Positions 33,770 to 46,400 of a stretch of 64,000 bases of DNA are shown piece by piece. The first letter of the stretch is position 1; each line of letters opens with the position of its first letter. The stretch is taken from the NCBI GenBank assembly GCA_032717465.1, contig CM064732.1, positions 35,443,015-35,507,014 of the forward strand, read 5' to 3'. The translations under genes were made by a program, and so were the position numbers. The notes under the pieces were generated by a model. That model ran no database searches. It had not been told where the DNA came from and worked only from the letters and a program-made list of their open reading frames with translations. The stretch is from Coenobita brevimanus (Eukaryota; Arthropoda; Malacostraca; Decapoda; Coenobitidae).

Positions 33770-34355
33770 CTTCCGCTCAGATGTAATCCTTTATTGGACA
33801 TTTCCGATTGGAGCACCCATGTGTTCGTTTGATTAGATGTTAACCTTACTGCATAGTAATATTTTTCTGGGCAACAAGAACACACCTGGCTTTTGCTCAG
33901 TGAAGTCCCTTGCAGGTACAGTAACATCAACTTCGTGGTCGGTGGGCATCCCCATAGTCCCACATAAACATCAACAGTAAGAAGAATAATGCGTATGATC
34001 ATTAAATGGATCATAAATTGGAGTGAAAGGTTTTATTCCCGAACAAGAAACCAGAGTAGAAGATAGCTAAAGTGATATTCGATGCGAAGAGGGGGGGGGG
34101 AATTGCATGAGAAACATTTCAGTCAATAGGCATGTTCACTGAGACAGACCGAAAGGCCAGAAGAATTATATGATTATATTTTGTAAAATGAGCGAAGTTG
34201 TAATTACGAGTCGATGTACTGTACTCAGCATGGGAAACCAAATTACCTCTGCGTATTACAAACTGCCTCATCGTTTCTGTCAATGTCCGCCTGCTGTTAC
34301 CATTACGAACTAAGCATGTATATGAGTTTATCTTATTAGCTCAAAGCTAATTAAT
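33770..34355. other. Unassigned sequence
   Basis: A G-run lies at 34090-34099. No gene recognised. Confidence 0.4.
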
Positions 34356-34359
34356 CTGC

Positions 34360-35078
34360 TACATTGATTGTCGGAATTTCACTGCTACCCCCACAGATGT
34401 TACCAAGAGCATTGCTGTCCCTCCACGGGCACCACAGAATTTCGCTGTTGTCTCATCACTGATGCAATGGAATTTTACTGCTGCCTCACCACTGATGCAA
34501 TGAAATTTTACTATTTCAGTACAGTTGCAGAGGAATACTATAGCCATCTCATCTCTGATGCAGTCGAATTTCACAACTTTCTCATGACTGATGCAATGGA
34601 ATTTTAATGCTGCCTCCCCACAGGTTCACTGGCATTTCACTGCTGTCTCATCATTGATGCAATGGAATTTCACTGCTGTCTCATCACTGATGCAATGTGA
34701 TTTTGCTGCCGTCTTACCAGTGATGCAAAGGCGTACTCGTATTACTGCTGTGTCCCCTGATGCGATGGAGTTTCACTGATGTCTCACACCTGATGCAATG
34801 GAATTCTCCAGCTGTCTCGTCACTAATGCAATGGGATTTTACTGTCGTCTCACCATAGATGAAATGAATCGTATTTACTGTCTCACCACTGATGATGGGT
34901 TTTTATTGCTATCTCACCACTAACGCAATGGAATTTTATTGTTCTTTCCTTGCTGCCACCATGGAAATTCACTGTCATCTCACAGGCCCCATCATTATTC
35001 CAACGTTGCTACCGTGAAATGTCACTGCAATCGCGTCATTGCCATCACTGAATTTCACTGCTCTACCGCCACAGTCAC
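34360..35078. repeat. 33-bp minisatellite, left part
   Basis: Degenerate tandem copies of about 33 bp with the core GATGCAATGGAATTTCACTG and CTGTCTCATCACT. Because 33 is a multiple of three, frames across it show an 11-residue repeat, which is not a gene. The array resumes at 38390 beyond the LINE copy at 35.1-38.4 kb. Confidence 0.85.
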
Positions 35079-35230
35079 CATTTTTAAAAAAATAACAGAA
35101 GAGAGGAAGGAAAAACAAATGAATAAAAAAAAATAATCCGTACACCAGTTTACTGGTGTCCTCTGTTCATAAAATATCTGTAACAGTTAGACTTGATCAC
35201 CTGTGGGTTAAAATTTGGAGGGAAACAACT

Positions 35231-36597
35231 CTAGGGAAGCGAGTTCCAGAGAGATGCAGTTCGGGGAATGAAAGAATTCTGATAGGTAGAAGTTCTGCAA
35301 TATGGCTGAGTGACATTCCAGTCATGAGCGCTACCAGATGCCCAAGTAGCACGAGGGAAGTCATGGAGAGGTGGCACCATGGAAGCAACTTCGTCTGAGC
35401 ATTTGCCATAAAAATATCTGTAAAATAGTGCAAGGGAGGCAACATTCCTTCTTACTTGCAGGGGAGGTAGTTTATTTGTAATGGCAGGGTTGTTAATGAT
35501 TCTTACAGCTTTGTTCTGAATTTTGTCTAGTTGTTTTAATGCAACCTCTCCACAACCATTCCACAAGGGTGAGCAATATTCAAGCTGAGAGCGCACATGA
35601 CTCTTATAATTTATAGCTAACTGCTCATCAGTGAAGAAGTTACGGACTCTGTACAATAATCCAAGTTTCTCTGAGGTGGGTTTAGCAAGTGATCTGACAT
35701 GAGAGGTCCAGCTGAGGGCATTGTTAAGGAACCGCCAAGAATTTCAATACCTTTGGAGATGGGAATATTAGTAGCACTGAAAGTAATGTACAAATCTGGC
35801 AATATCTGTATATAATTAGTTTTACTAGCATTAAAAGAGACAAGGTTGTTTTGTCCCCATTCACTGATCGTAGATAGATCTTGATTTATGGAGATGGCTG
35901 TACTGAGTTGAGAGGTAGAGATATTGGACTTTGTAAATGGGTGTCTGAGTGTAAATGAACTATGTAGTGTTGAGTCATCTGCATATGAGTGTATGGGATT
36001 GTGGGTGACAGATAAGAGATCATTAATATGAACCAGGAATAGGGTTGGCACCAGAACTGATCCCTGCGGCATGCCGGCATTAATTGAGTGGAAATTGTAC
36101 TATACATCATCTACTTTTATTCTTATTTTGCTGTCACTAAGATATGAAGAAATCAATGGAACAAAAGACATTAGTCCATAGCAAGGGAGTTTGGACAGCA
36201 GGGAATGGTACCATACTCTGTCGAAAGCTTTAGAAATATCAAGAGCTACTGTATGAGTTTCTCCATGTAAATCAATTGATTGATGGATGGTATGAGTCAG
36301 GAGATTGAGTATGTCAATGGTGAATCTTTCGTGGCGAAAACCATATTGTCTATCACTAATTAAGTTGTTGGATTCAAGATGTTTAACAATGTGCTTATTA
36401 ATTAAAGTTTCAAATACATTACCAAGAGAAGATGTGACAGCTATTGGTCTGTAATCAGAAGGGTCAGACGAACTTCCTTTCTTCGGAATTGGGTGAATAT
36501 TGGCTTCTTTCCATGAATTTGGGAATAAAGAAGTACGTATGCATAGTCTGAATAATTTAGCTAGAACAGAGGCAAGTTCAGGGAAACAGTTTTTCAA
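35231..36597 (-). pseudogene. LINE copy A reverse transcriptase domain
   Basis: Fragments in order: SLFPNSWKEANIHPIPKKGS and DYRPIAVTSSLGNVFETLIN (fingers), QYGFRHERFTIDILNLLTH, VALDISKAFDRVWYHSLLSK (first catalytic Asp), and INAGMPQGSVL-type block with NPIHSYADDSTLHSS (the YADD box). Then follow FNASKTNYIQILPD, the thumb, and the C-terminal LEYCSPLWNGCGEVALKQLD, DKIQNKAVRIINNPAI and FIPRTASLWNSLP. Frame changes occur near 36100 and 35640. Copy B keeps the same order. Confidence 0.88.
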
Positions 36598-37172
36598 AAC
36601 AGTTGGCGGAATTCAATCTGGGCTTGGAGTTTTGTTGGTGGGTGAATTGTCTAGGATGGATTTTACGTATCTTGTCTGTATTTTAAGTGGGTTAATTTTG
36701 GAAGAGTCAAGTTCTAGTACTGGGACATTCTGGCTGGTATCGTCCATGGTAGAGTTTCTGGCAAATGTACTGGCAAAGACATCTGATTTCCCACGCGGGT
36801 CATTTGTAATGTTGCCACCTGAAGATTTTAGTGGGAGAATGGAAGATGACTTGTTAAAGTTATTATTGAAAGAATTAAGAGTTGACCAGAATATTTTATT
36901 GTCATTAGGGTTGTTAAGTAGTTTTGATGCTTGCTTTTCAAGAAAGTTTGATTTCGATAGATTTAATATAGCTTTTGCATGATTTCTAGCAATTTTAAAT
37001 TGGGAGAGAGATTCAGATGTTTTTTATTTTAAGTAAGAGTTATATGCTAATGACTTTTGGGCTGTTGCTCTGGCACAGTTGCCATCAAACCATTTTGGAG
37101 AGTTCGATCTTTTAGCGAACTGTTGACTTGGCATAAATCCATATCAGCTAGTATTTAGTCGCAAATGTGGGA

Positions 37173-38137
37173 CTAGATATAATTGGGATCACTAGAGAAG
37201 AAAGACTGCCATGGAATATCAGCAAGATAATTTCTAAATCCATCCCAGTTTGCCCTATCAAAGTGCCATCGAGTCATCCTGACAGGTTCAGAACGGGGAG
37301 GTGTGGGAGAGTTAACTGATGAGGCTTTGATGAGATTGTGGTCAGGAGATCCAAGTGGTGATAGTACCTCTGTCCTGTATTGATCTGGATTATTTGTTAA
37401 GATTAAATCCAAGAGATGTGCATTATGGTCAGGATTATCAGGTATTCTGGTTGGTTGCTTTACCAGCTGGGTGAGATTAAACGATTTTGCAAACAGCTCG
37501 CACTCTAGACCAATGTCCTCAGTCCTGGCAGAATGCAATAACCATTCAACATTATGTATGTTAAAATCACCCAAAATGGTAATTTCGGTGCAAGGGGTTA
37601 AGGTTACTCAACTGAGTGGATGTGGAATCAAATCCACTGGGTTCCGAAGAAGCATTGGGGGAGAGATAAAGTACACAGATATATTTGGTAATATTTTGAC
37701 AATTAGTTTATATAATGAGTAATCAAAACAGGATGAAGTGAAGTTTAAAAAAGTGTCAACTGCATATTGAGATTTGATATAACAACAGATGCCGCCCTTG
37801 TTGCAGAAGTTTGTGAGGAGATGGTAACCGGGAAAACAGAACGGGGATATATCAGTAGAGGGTGAGATTTGTGGTTCTGTGAGGAAAAGGGCCAGAGGGG
37901 ACATGGCTTGAAGGAAAAATTAACTGAGATTAAATTTGTGCTAAGGCCGCATATGTTGGTGAAGAATAAGGCCGCACTTTCACTTCTCCACTGACGAGCA
38001 TCATTGGAAATTGAAAGAGTCGCTGCTGGCACAGTCGCTTGATGGCGACCGGGAGGACCCTGTGCCACCAGCCCTACCCTGCCGGTGGTGGCAATCCGAG
38101 GTACCACCTCATCTGATAGTAATAATGCAATGGCCAT
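37173..38137 (-). pseudogene. LINE copy A endonuclease domain
   Basis: Reading downwards from 38137: ALFFTNICGLSTNLISVN (the N-terminal Asn motif), TEPQISPSTDISPF (with the catalytic Glu position), then GGICCYIKSQYAVDT. After frame changes come VYFISPPMLLRN and MGDFNIHNVEWLLHS (the GDFN motif), LLDLILTNNPDQYRTEVLSP and GSPDHNLIKAS (the S/PDH motif). The order and spacing match an apurinic-type endonuclease of LINEs. At least two frameshifts separate the pieces. Confidence 0.82.
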
Positions 38138-38389
38138 TGCTAAAGAGAGTGAATAGAAGGTGTGGTATGTTATGTGCGTGTAGTGTGGTGTAGACAGTTA
38201 AAGGTAGAGGTATTATGAGAGAATGCTGGCCTACATTCTGTGTAAATGAATGCACTGAAAATGTTCAGCAAAGGGAGATGGTCAGGATCAAGTCCTTCGG
38301 GCTGGTGAAATGGGAGCTCCAGCTGTCCGTATCACCAGCTTGCCATCAACCTCGGGAGTACTGCCCTGTTCGACTGGTGCTAAAGTCTA

Positions 38390-38510
38390 CTCCTCATACA
38401 TTCACTGCTATACCATCACTGCCACCATAGAATTTCACGGGTATACCACTTCTGCCAAAATGTAATTTCATCCCTGCCCACCGTTATCATCAGGGATGTT
38501 TACTGACTGC
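38390..38510. repeat. 33-bp minisatellite, right part
   Basis: ATTCACTGCTATACCATCAC, ATAGAATTTCACGGGTATAC and similar units continue the array of 34360-35078 on the far side of the LINE, so the LINE inserted into the array. Confidence 0.75.
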
Positions 38511-38879
38511 CTTGTTAGTCTGAATATCACATGTCTCTCCTCACCACCTCCATGGCTGTCAACCTCTTGATGGCAGTGACGTTCATTATTTTAATCGTGC
38601 TAATTCCAAACTATTTCTTATGTAAGGAAGGATTTTCAAACAGGAAAGGACAATTAATAACAGTTATTAAACTTGATATAAATCGAGATCCTTCATCAGT
38701 TGAAGAAAACTATCAAGAGTTGATAAGATGGAACTAAAATAAGATGTCGTCGTACTGAAAGAATTTTCATGCATTAGATATACGTGTATCAAAGTCTGCT
38801 GCATGGTTCCTATAAGTTGGTCAGTTGCCTGACAAAACTATTCTACTGTCATTTCGATTATATAATATTATGGCTGCTT
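38511..38879. other. Unassigned sequence
   Basis: No gene recognised. Confidence 0.4.
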
Positions 38880-39700
38880 GGTTGTGAATAAAGGATCTTT
38901 TGGAAAGATTTACTACTGCTTTTGCGTGGTTTATTTAAAGAGGTTGAGAAGTTCAGTAGCTCTTGATTTCAATTAACAAAATTACTAAAGACTTTTGTGT
39001 GAATGTTATGACACAACTTGCAGTCGAACTATTTGAGGAAGCCTGACTTCCTAGTACACTGTTGACAGGGTATGAAAAACTCCATATCAATAGGTATTAA
39101 GTCATTAATGTGGGGCTGGGTAGAACTGATATCAGCGAAAAAAAGTCTGTAATGGAATATTACACAAAATTTCTAAATCCATCCCAGTCTACCCTACCTA
39201 AAGGCCATCTGGTCACCGTGACTGGTTCAGAAGGGGGAGCTTTCTGGCAAATGACGAATGAAGCTTTGATAAAATTGTAAGAGAAGCCTGGTGGTGACAG
39301 TCTTATAGTGGTCACGTTTATTTGTCAGGAAGAGATCTAGGAGATAGGGTGTATGACCAGGCCTGTCTGGCATTCATTCCTTTTTTTTTTTTTTTTTTTT
39401 TTTTACGAATTGCATAGGATTAAATGGTTCTGCAAATAGCTCGCATTCAAGACTAGTATTCTTGGTCTGTAGGTTGAATGCAATAAACATTCTACATTAT
39501 GTACGTCAAAATCACCTTGCACGGTAATTCCAGTACTAACAGTGAGGGTAAAGTTGGTCGATTGTGAGGCTATAGACTTGTGGAGAAATATATCTCTGCA
39601 GGTATATTTGGTTACCTAATTATGGTAATCTAGTTTGTACAATGAATAACTGAAATCTGTTCAAGTGACAGTGATGATACTGCCTATTGTATTTTCTGAT

Positions 39701-42564
39701 TTAACCCACCGTGTGCTGGCTATTTTTAGCCCTATGGGTCACCCCAGTGCTGGCCATTTTTTAACCTTTTTTTTTTCTTACTTAAATGATAGATTTTGAG
39801 TTGGAAACAACGAATTTCGCCATTAAAATGCTCACTGAGGCTTGGAAATTAGTTTCATTGAGTCCTACATACTCATGTACAGGTATAGCCGCTCTCTCAC
39901 ACTCACCACATACGTGAGGGAAAGCCGTTTTCTCTGTAAGGTATACTCAGGTATTTATACTGGGAAGGTATAGCAATGTTCAGTACACTTTTCTGATTAC
40001 TTATTACTTCAGCATCTATCACAATTTCCGTGTCTTTCTCACTGTGAATGCATTATCTTACACTTACTTGAAGGTAGGTACAACCTGACTTCATTATGTA
40101 CAGCCCTGGTACTTACAAGAAGGTATTTACAACTTGACGTCACTATATAGTCCTTACACTTACAAGAAAATATTTACAACTTACACTTACATGAAAATAT
40201 TTACAAAATGCCTTCACTATGTACAGCACTGGGTGAGACACACAGGCAGAGTGAGGCAGAGCGAGCGCGAAGGGGGGGGCGAGTGAGTGTATGGCCTGGG
40301 GATGGTAGAGGAACAGTTACCTTACATGCCTGCCAATTTTTACCTGCGAATCTTGAAAAATGCGGTCACAATGAAGTTTTTTATTTTAAACCGTTTTAAC
40401 ATGGTACTGGCACTGGCTGCAGAATTATGTCAGACTGTTTTAACCCCTTAACCATGGGGCGTCACTTTCGTGACGCTTGGGAGCAAGGGATCATACCGCG
40501 GGGCGTCACTTTTGTGATTCTGTGTTATTTTGAATTCGCCCAGGCTTTCAAGTGGTGGCTTGTATCATCTATCAGTTCTGCCAATGTCCAACACTAGTCA
40601 GCACTCCTAATCTCATCTGTACTCCCATCCATTGTTGACAATTTAGCCATTTCTCCCCGTTCTTGACTCCCCTCCCTACCTCCCCTCCATTACCCTCTCC
40701 TCTCGCCTACCTGGCCGTGCTACACTAAGTAAATCTTCCCTGGAATTTTTCACTGATTTCATCCATTGAAATAAGCCCTATGCCCTATTCTTATGCCAAA
40801 TAATATATACAAGAAAGAAATAAGGTAAGTGAGAGTGCCATACACCTAGAATTGGCTAATTATCACCTGACAACACCTCACATGCACTCGTTAGCTAATT
40901 TTCGCTGTTTTTTTCCCATGAAATATGCCGTATAATCTATTTTCATAATAAAATTATATATAAGAAAGGAAGGGAGAAGCCTAATTGATATATACATTCA
41001 CCTGGAACTACCTAATTATTGCAGGCCACCACACTGTATTCTACATTAAGTAAATCTTCCCTGGAATTTTCCACTGATTTCATCCATTGAAATAAGCCCT
41101 ATGCCCTATTCTTATACCAAATAATATATACGAAAAAGAAATAAGGTAAGTGATAGTGCCATATACCTGGATTTGGCTAATTATCACCTGACAACACCTC
41201 ATGTGCACTCGTTCGGTAATTTTCGCTGTTTATTTCCCCTTGAAATATGCTGTATATTCTATTCTTGTAATAAATATACATATAAGGAGGGAAGGGAGAA
41301 GCTTACATTCACCTGGAACTACCTAATTTATTATGTATTGTCTTGGTTTCCTGCCAATCATTTCATTGCTATATATTAGCAGGTCTCACAAGGCTGAAGT
41401 TGACAGTATTGCACTCACCCTAGCCAGGCGGCAGGAGGCCACCACTATCAGTTTACTGTTGTCTTTCAAGGTGACAGTACGTCGGATTCGCGCCTGTCAA
41501 ATTCCGCTGCTATTTAGCCCCATGCAAAGGGCCCTGTGAACTCTACCCCCTACTAAACCTCGTGTGGAAAGAGGTAAAGGGCTGACAAATGATAGAGAGT
41601 GACTACAATCTTTCTGGTGAGTAAAACAGTGCAAGTGGAAATGTAAATAATGTGTAAATAATGTGTTAACAGCAAGTGAAAGCAATGAATGTAAAAATAA
41701 GTGAACAGTGGAAAATAGTTTCATAAGGTACTGCAAGTGACAGTGCCTAACACAGTGTAAATAAAATAGAAATGTAAATAATGTAAATAAAATAGAGAAT
41801 GTAAATAGAAATGTAAAGGAGTAGTACGAGTATTATAAGAATACGAGTATATACTGTATACTAGGAGTAATGAATGTTTCACTCTAGCATGTATGAATAC
41901 TATTAGTTATGAGAGTGAAGGTGAAAGTGACATTCACTCTCAACGCTAGTATACAGGACGAGAAAGTGAATGCTACGTATTTTACTGAAAGAAATTGAAT
42001 GCCTACAGTGACAATAAACTACTATTACTGAAGGAAACTTATTGATAAAGACTGTAGATATATATAAGTGTTATATAGTAATAGAAATATAAAGTGTGAG
42101 AAGTTTTATGAATAATAAATGACAGAACACCAGCGGTGAACGATTGGAAGTGGGAAGGTCATACGCCCTCGTAATTTTCATTGCTTTCACAGTGTTTTTT
42201 TTTTTTGAGTATGGACTCCAAACTATTTGAGAATCATCGAATAGTGTTTCTAGTGATAATATCAGGCTGTGGTAATCATATTACGGGTTGTCGGGAAGTG
42301 TAAAGTGGAGACTTCGTTACCCAACTTCAGAGGTCTCTACAAGTCCTACGGTATTGACGACGGCTCAACAAACATCCCTGGAGAAAGCTGAAGGTATGTG
42401 CCATATGCCTATGTAATTTTAATATTCTAGGACTAATAACTGATTTTTGGCAAATATTTTTAGAGAGTCTGTCAGAGCGCGAATATGCCTGAAGGAGCAG
42501 CAAGTCAAAGCAAAACAAGCCCGCAGTTTAAGGGTTAAAACGGCACTGGCACGCAGCGGGTTAA
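39701..42564. mobile_element. Outer non-autonomous TTAA element (piggyBac type)
   Basis: Body 39705-42560, flanked by TTAA at 39701-39704 and 42561-42564. Ends are inverted: CCCACCGTGTGCTGGC at the left and, from the right, CCCGCTGCGTGCCAGTGCC. Near the left end the motif TGCTGGC(T/C)ATTTTT occurs twice, 34 bp apart, with GGCTATTTTTAGCC forming a hairpin. Without the inserted inner element it is about 0.77 kb and non-coding. The LINE sequence on either side gives the empty site. Confidence 0.78.
40440..42538 (-). mobile_element. Non-autonomous piggyBac-type element, copy 2 (inverted relative of 6026-8107)
   Basis: Body 40444-42534 between TTAA at 40440-40443 and 42535-42538. It is the reverse complement of copy 1: the paired motifs TCACTTTCGTGA (40462-40473) and TCACTTTTGTGA (40506-40517), the doubled ~322-bp internal unit, and the tail GCAAGTCAAAGCAAAACAAG all correspond. 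It is inserted in the outer TTAA element. No transposase frame. Confidence 0.85.
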
Positions 42565-42725
42565 TATAGCAACAAGTGTTGCCATTGATACGAATGTTAG
42601 TGAGACGTTAATTGGGAAAACTGTGTCAGGATAAGTATTGGGAGAAATCTGGGTTTCAGTGAGGAATCAGGCTAGACTCTAGAAGGACATAGATTCACCG
42701 ATGAATCGGGCAGAAGCTTGAACTT

Positions 42726-43448
42726 CCCCTTAGTCGATTTCATACTACCTCATTATTCATTTACCAATCATTATGGAGAAAATCAAGTACAGTAAAAGTT
42801 GTGGGTAAATGTTAACAATGGAGTACAATCATTTGACGCAACATATGATAATAACACAGCCTAGAACAGCTTTGCAGAGACTTCTCTTGTTTCTAGAGGA
42901 AGTGTAGCTGTATAAGGCACTGCATGACAGACAGGAATAAAACATTCATTTACAATGACTCTATTGTAGTTCCCTTTTCCTTTTTATCTTCAAACTGTAA
43001 GGATGAAGCAATGGCACTTGATGATAATCACTGACAATAACGTTCACTGCTTTGTAATTTGTGGTTTTGACATGAAATCCAGTCACTTTATTGAAGCCTT
43101 CATGTCTTTTTTTTTTTTCTTGCTTGTTTACCCTCATTAATAATTCCGTTATTCCACTGATTTTCTGCCCTCATCCAATACGATAACTTATTTCTCATTG
43201 TATTCTTACTATATTTTCATTTTTTTTTTATCTTATTATAGACATTACGTAGTGAAAGAGTTAATGATGGTTTCCTCTGACAATTCAGGTTAGAAAAAGT
43301 TCATCTAAGCTGGTTAAAACCCTTTTGAGGTATCAAAAATAAATATAAGTACGTCATCATGGTTTAATGCGATCTGATATTTTATACGGCCATACCATGC
43401 CCACAGGGAAATCAGCCTCTTAATCATTTACACCAAGTGAATGTGTCA
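42726..43448. other. Unassigned AT-rich sequence
   Basis: No feature recognised apart from short T-runs. Confidence 0.4.
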
Positions 43449-46400
43449 ATTTTTTTTTTTATAATAACAGAACAGAGGGAGGAAAAACAAATGAATAAAA
43501 AAAAAAAATATCCATCCACCAGAATACTGGTGTCCTCTGTTCATAAAATATCTGTAATGGTTAGATTTGAACAGCTGTAGCCTGAAGTTTGGAGGGAAAC
43601 AACGCTGGAGAAGTGAGTTCCAAAGAGATGCAGTACGAGGAATGAAAGAATTCTGATAGGCAGAAGTTCTGCAATATGGCTGAGTGACATTCCAGTCATG
43701 AGCGCGACCAGATGCCTGTGTAGCACGAGGGAAGGCCTGGAGAGGTGGCACCATGGACGCAACTTCGTCTGAGCATTTGCCATAAAAACATCTGTAAAAT
43801 AATGCAAGGGAAGCAACATTCCTTCTTACTTGTAAGGGAGGCAATTTATTTATAACGGCAGGGTTGTTAATAATTCAAACAGTCTTGTTCTGAATTTTGT
43901 CTACTTGTTTTAATGCAGCCTCTCCACATTCATTCCACAAGGGTGAACAATATTCAAGCTGAGAGTGCACATGACTCTTATAAATTAAAGCCAACTGTTC
44001 GTCAGTGAAGAAGTTACAGACTCTGAACATTAATCCAAGTTTCCTTGAGGCGGTCTTAGCAAGTGATCTAACATCAGAGGTCCAGCTGAGGGCACTGTTA
44101 AGTGAGATGCCGAGAATTTCAGTACGTTTGGAGATGGGAATATTAGTAATACTGAAGGTAATGTACGAATCTGGCAGTATCTATATATTAGTAAATTGTA
44201 TATGTTTAGTTTTACTAGCATTAAATGAGACAAGGTTGTTTTGTCCCCATTCACTGATCGTAGATAGATCTTGATTTATGGAGATGGCTGTACTGAGTTG
44301 AGAGGTAGAGATATTAGTCTTGGTAAATGGGTGTCTGAGTGTGAATGACCTGTGTAGTGTTGAGTCATCCACATATGAGTGGATTGGATTGTGGGTGACA
44401 AATAAGAGATCATTAATATGAATGAGGAACAGGGTTGGTGCCAGAACTGATCCCTGCGGCATGCCGGCATTAATTGAGTGGAAATTGGAATATACATAAT
44501 CTACTTTTATTCTTATTTTCCTGTCTCTGAGATGTGAGGAGATCAAAGGAACAAAAGACTTTAGTCCATAGTAAGGGAGTTTGGACATCAAGGAACGATA
44601 CCATACTCTATCGAAAGCTTTAGAAATATCAAGGGCTACTGCATCAGTTTCTCCATGTAGATCAATTGATTGATGGATGGTATGAGTTAGGAGACTGAAT
44701 ATGTCAATGGTGGATCTTTCGTGGTGAAAACCAAATTATCTATCACTAATTAAGTTGTTGGATTCAAGATGTTTAACAGTGTGCTTATTAATTAAAGTTT
44801 CAAATACCTTACCAAGAGAAAATGTGACTGCTATATGGTCTATAATCAGAGGGGTCAGACGAACTTCCTTTCTTCAGAACTGGGTGGATATTGGCTTCTT
44901 TCCATGAATTTGGGAATAAAGAAGTACGTATGCATAGTCTGAATAATTTAGCTAGAACAGAGGCAAGTTCAGGGGAACACTTTTTCAAAAAAATTGGTGG
45001 AATTCCATCTTGTCTGTATTTTAAGTGGAATAATTTCGGGAGAGTCAAGTTCTAGTGCTGGGATGTTCTCACTGGCATCGTCCATGGTAGAATTTCTGGC
45101 AAATGTGCTGGCAAAAATATCAGCTTTCGCACGTGGATCATTTATAGTGTTGCCATCTGAAGATTTTAGTGGGGGAATGGATTATGACTTGTTAAAGTTA
45201 TTATTGAAAGAGTTAAGAGTTGACCAGAATATTTTATTGTCATTAGGGTTGTTAAGTAGTTTTGATGCTTGCTTTTGAAGAAAGTTTGATTTGGCTATTT
45301 TTATTACAGCTTTTGCATGATTTCTAGCGATTTTTAATTGAGAGAGTGATTCAGATGTTTTTGATTTTAAGTAAGAATTATATGCTAATGACTTTTGGGT
45401 TGTTGTTCTGGCACAGTTGCCACCAAACCATTTTGGAGAGTTCGATCTTTTAGTGAACTGTTGACTTGGTATGAATAAATCTATACCAGCTAGTATTAAG
45501 TCGCAAATGTGGGACTGGGTATAATTGGGATCACTAGAGAAGAAAGACTGCCATGGAATATCAGCAAGATAATTTCTAAATCCATCCCAGTTTGCCCTAT
45601 CAAAGTGCCATCAAGTCACCCTGACAGATTCAGAACGCGGAGGTGTGGGGGTTAACTAATGAGGCTTTGATGAGATTGTGGTCAGAGGATCCAAGTGGTG
45701 ACAGTACCTCTCTCCTGTATTGATCTGGATTATTTTTCAAGAAAAAATCCAAGAGATGTGCATTATGGTCAGGATTATCAGGTATTCTGGTTGATTGCTT
45801 TACCAGCTGGGTGAGATTTAACGATTCTGGAAGCAGCTCGCATTCTAGACCAGCGTCATCAGTTCTGACAGAATGCAATAACCATTCAACATTATGTATG
45901 ATAAAATCATCCAAAATGGTAATTTCTGTGCTATGGGCAAGGTTTTGGCTACTCAACTCTGTGGATATGGAATCAAATACACTGGTTTCCGTGGAAGCAC
46001 TGGGGGAGCGATAGACTACACAGATATATTTGGTTATATTTTAACAAATTTAGTTTATATAATTAGTAATCAAAACAGGATGAAGTGAAGTTTATAATTG
46101 TGTCAACTGCATATTGAGATTTGATATAACAACAGGTGTCGCCCTTGTTGCGGAAGTTTGTGAGATGGTAACCGGGAAAACAAAATGGGGATATATCAGT
46201 AGAGGGTGAGATTTGTGGTTCTGTGAGGAAAATGGGCAGAGGGGATATGGCTTGAAGGAAAAAATTAACTGAGATTAAATTTGTGCTAAGGCCGCGTATG
46301 TTGGTGAAGAAAAAGGCCGCACTTTCACTTCTCCACTGACGAGCATCGTTGGAAATTGCAGGAGTCGCTGCCGGCACAGTCGCTTGATGGCGACCGGGAG

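Larger units (their letters stand above)
35083..38386 (-). mobile_element. Jockey/CR1-like LINE, copy A (about 3.3 kb)
   Basis: Minus-strand non-LTR retrotransposon with endonuclease followed by reverse transcriptase. The 3' end is at the T/A run near 35083, and the 5' end is where similarity to copy B (43449-46726) stops, just after GACTGGTGCT. It interrupts the 33-bp minisatellite. Several frameshifts make it inactive. No ORF1 protein is present. Clade placement (Jockey/CR1/I group) is by general motif style only. Confidence 0.85.
38880..42725 (-). pseudogene. Third Jockey/CR1-like LINE relic, split by nested DNA elements
   Basis: 38880-39704 aligns by eye with 36940-37735 of copy A (landmarks AAATCCATCCCAG at 39174, CTCGCATTC near 39440, ACATTATGTA near 39494). 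42561-42725 continues with TATAGCAACAAGTGTTGCCA and GGGAAAACTG, matching copy A at 37778-37845. Removing 39705-42560 together with one TTAA restores a continuous LINE sequence. It is more diverged than copies A and B and has no usable frame. Confidence 0.8.

Noticed and set aside
34359..34779. Protein with an 11-residue tandem repeat, on both strands
   Set aside because: It is a by-product of a 33-bp minisatellite; both strands are open to a similar extent.
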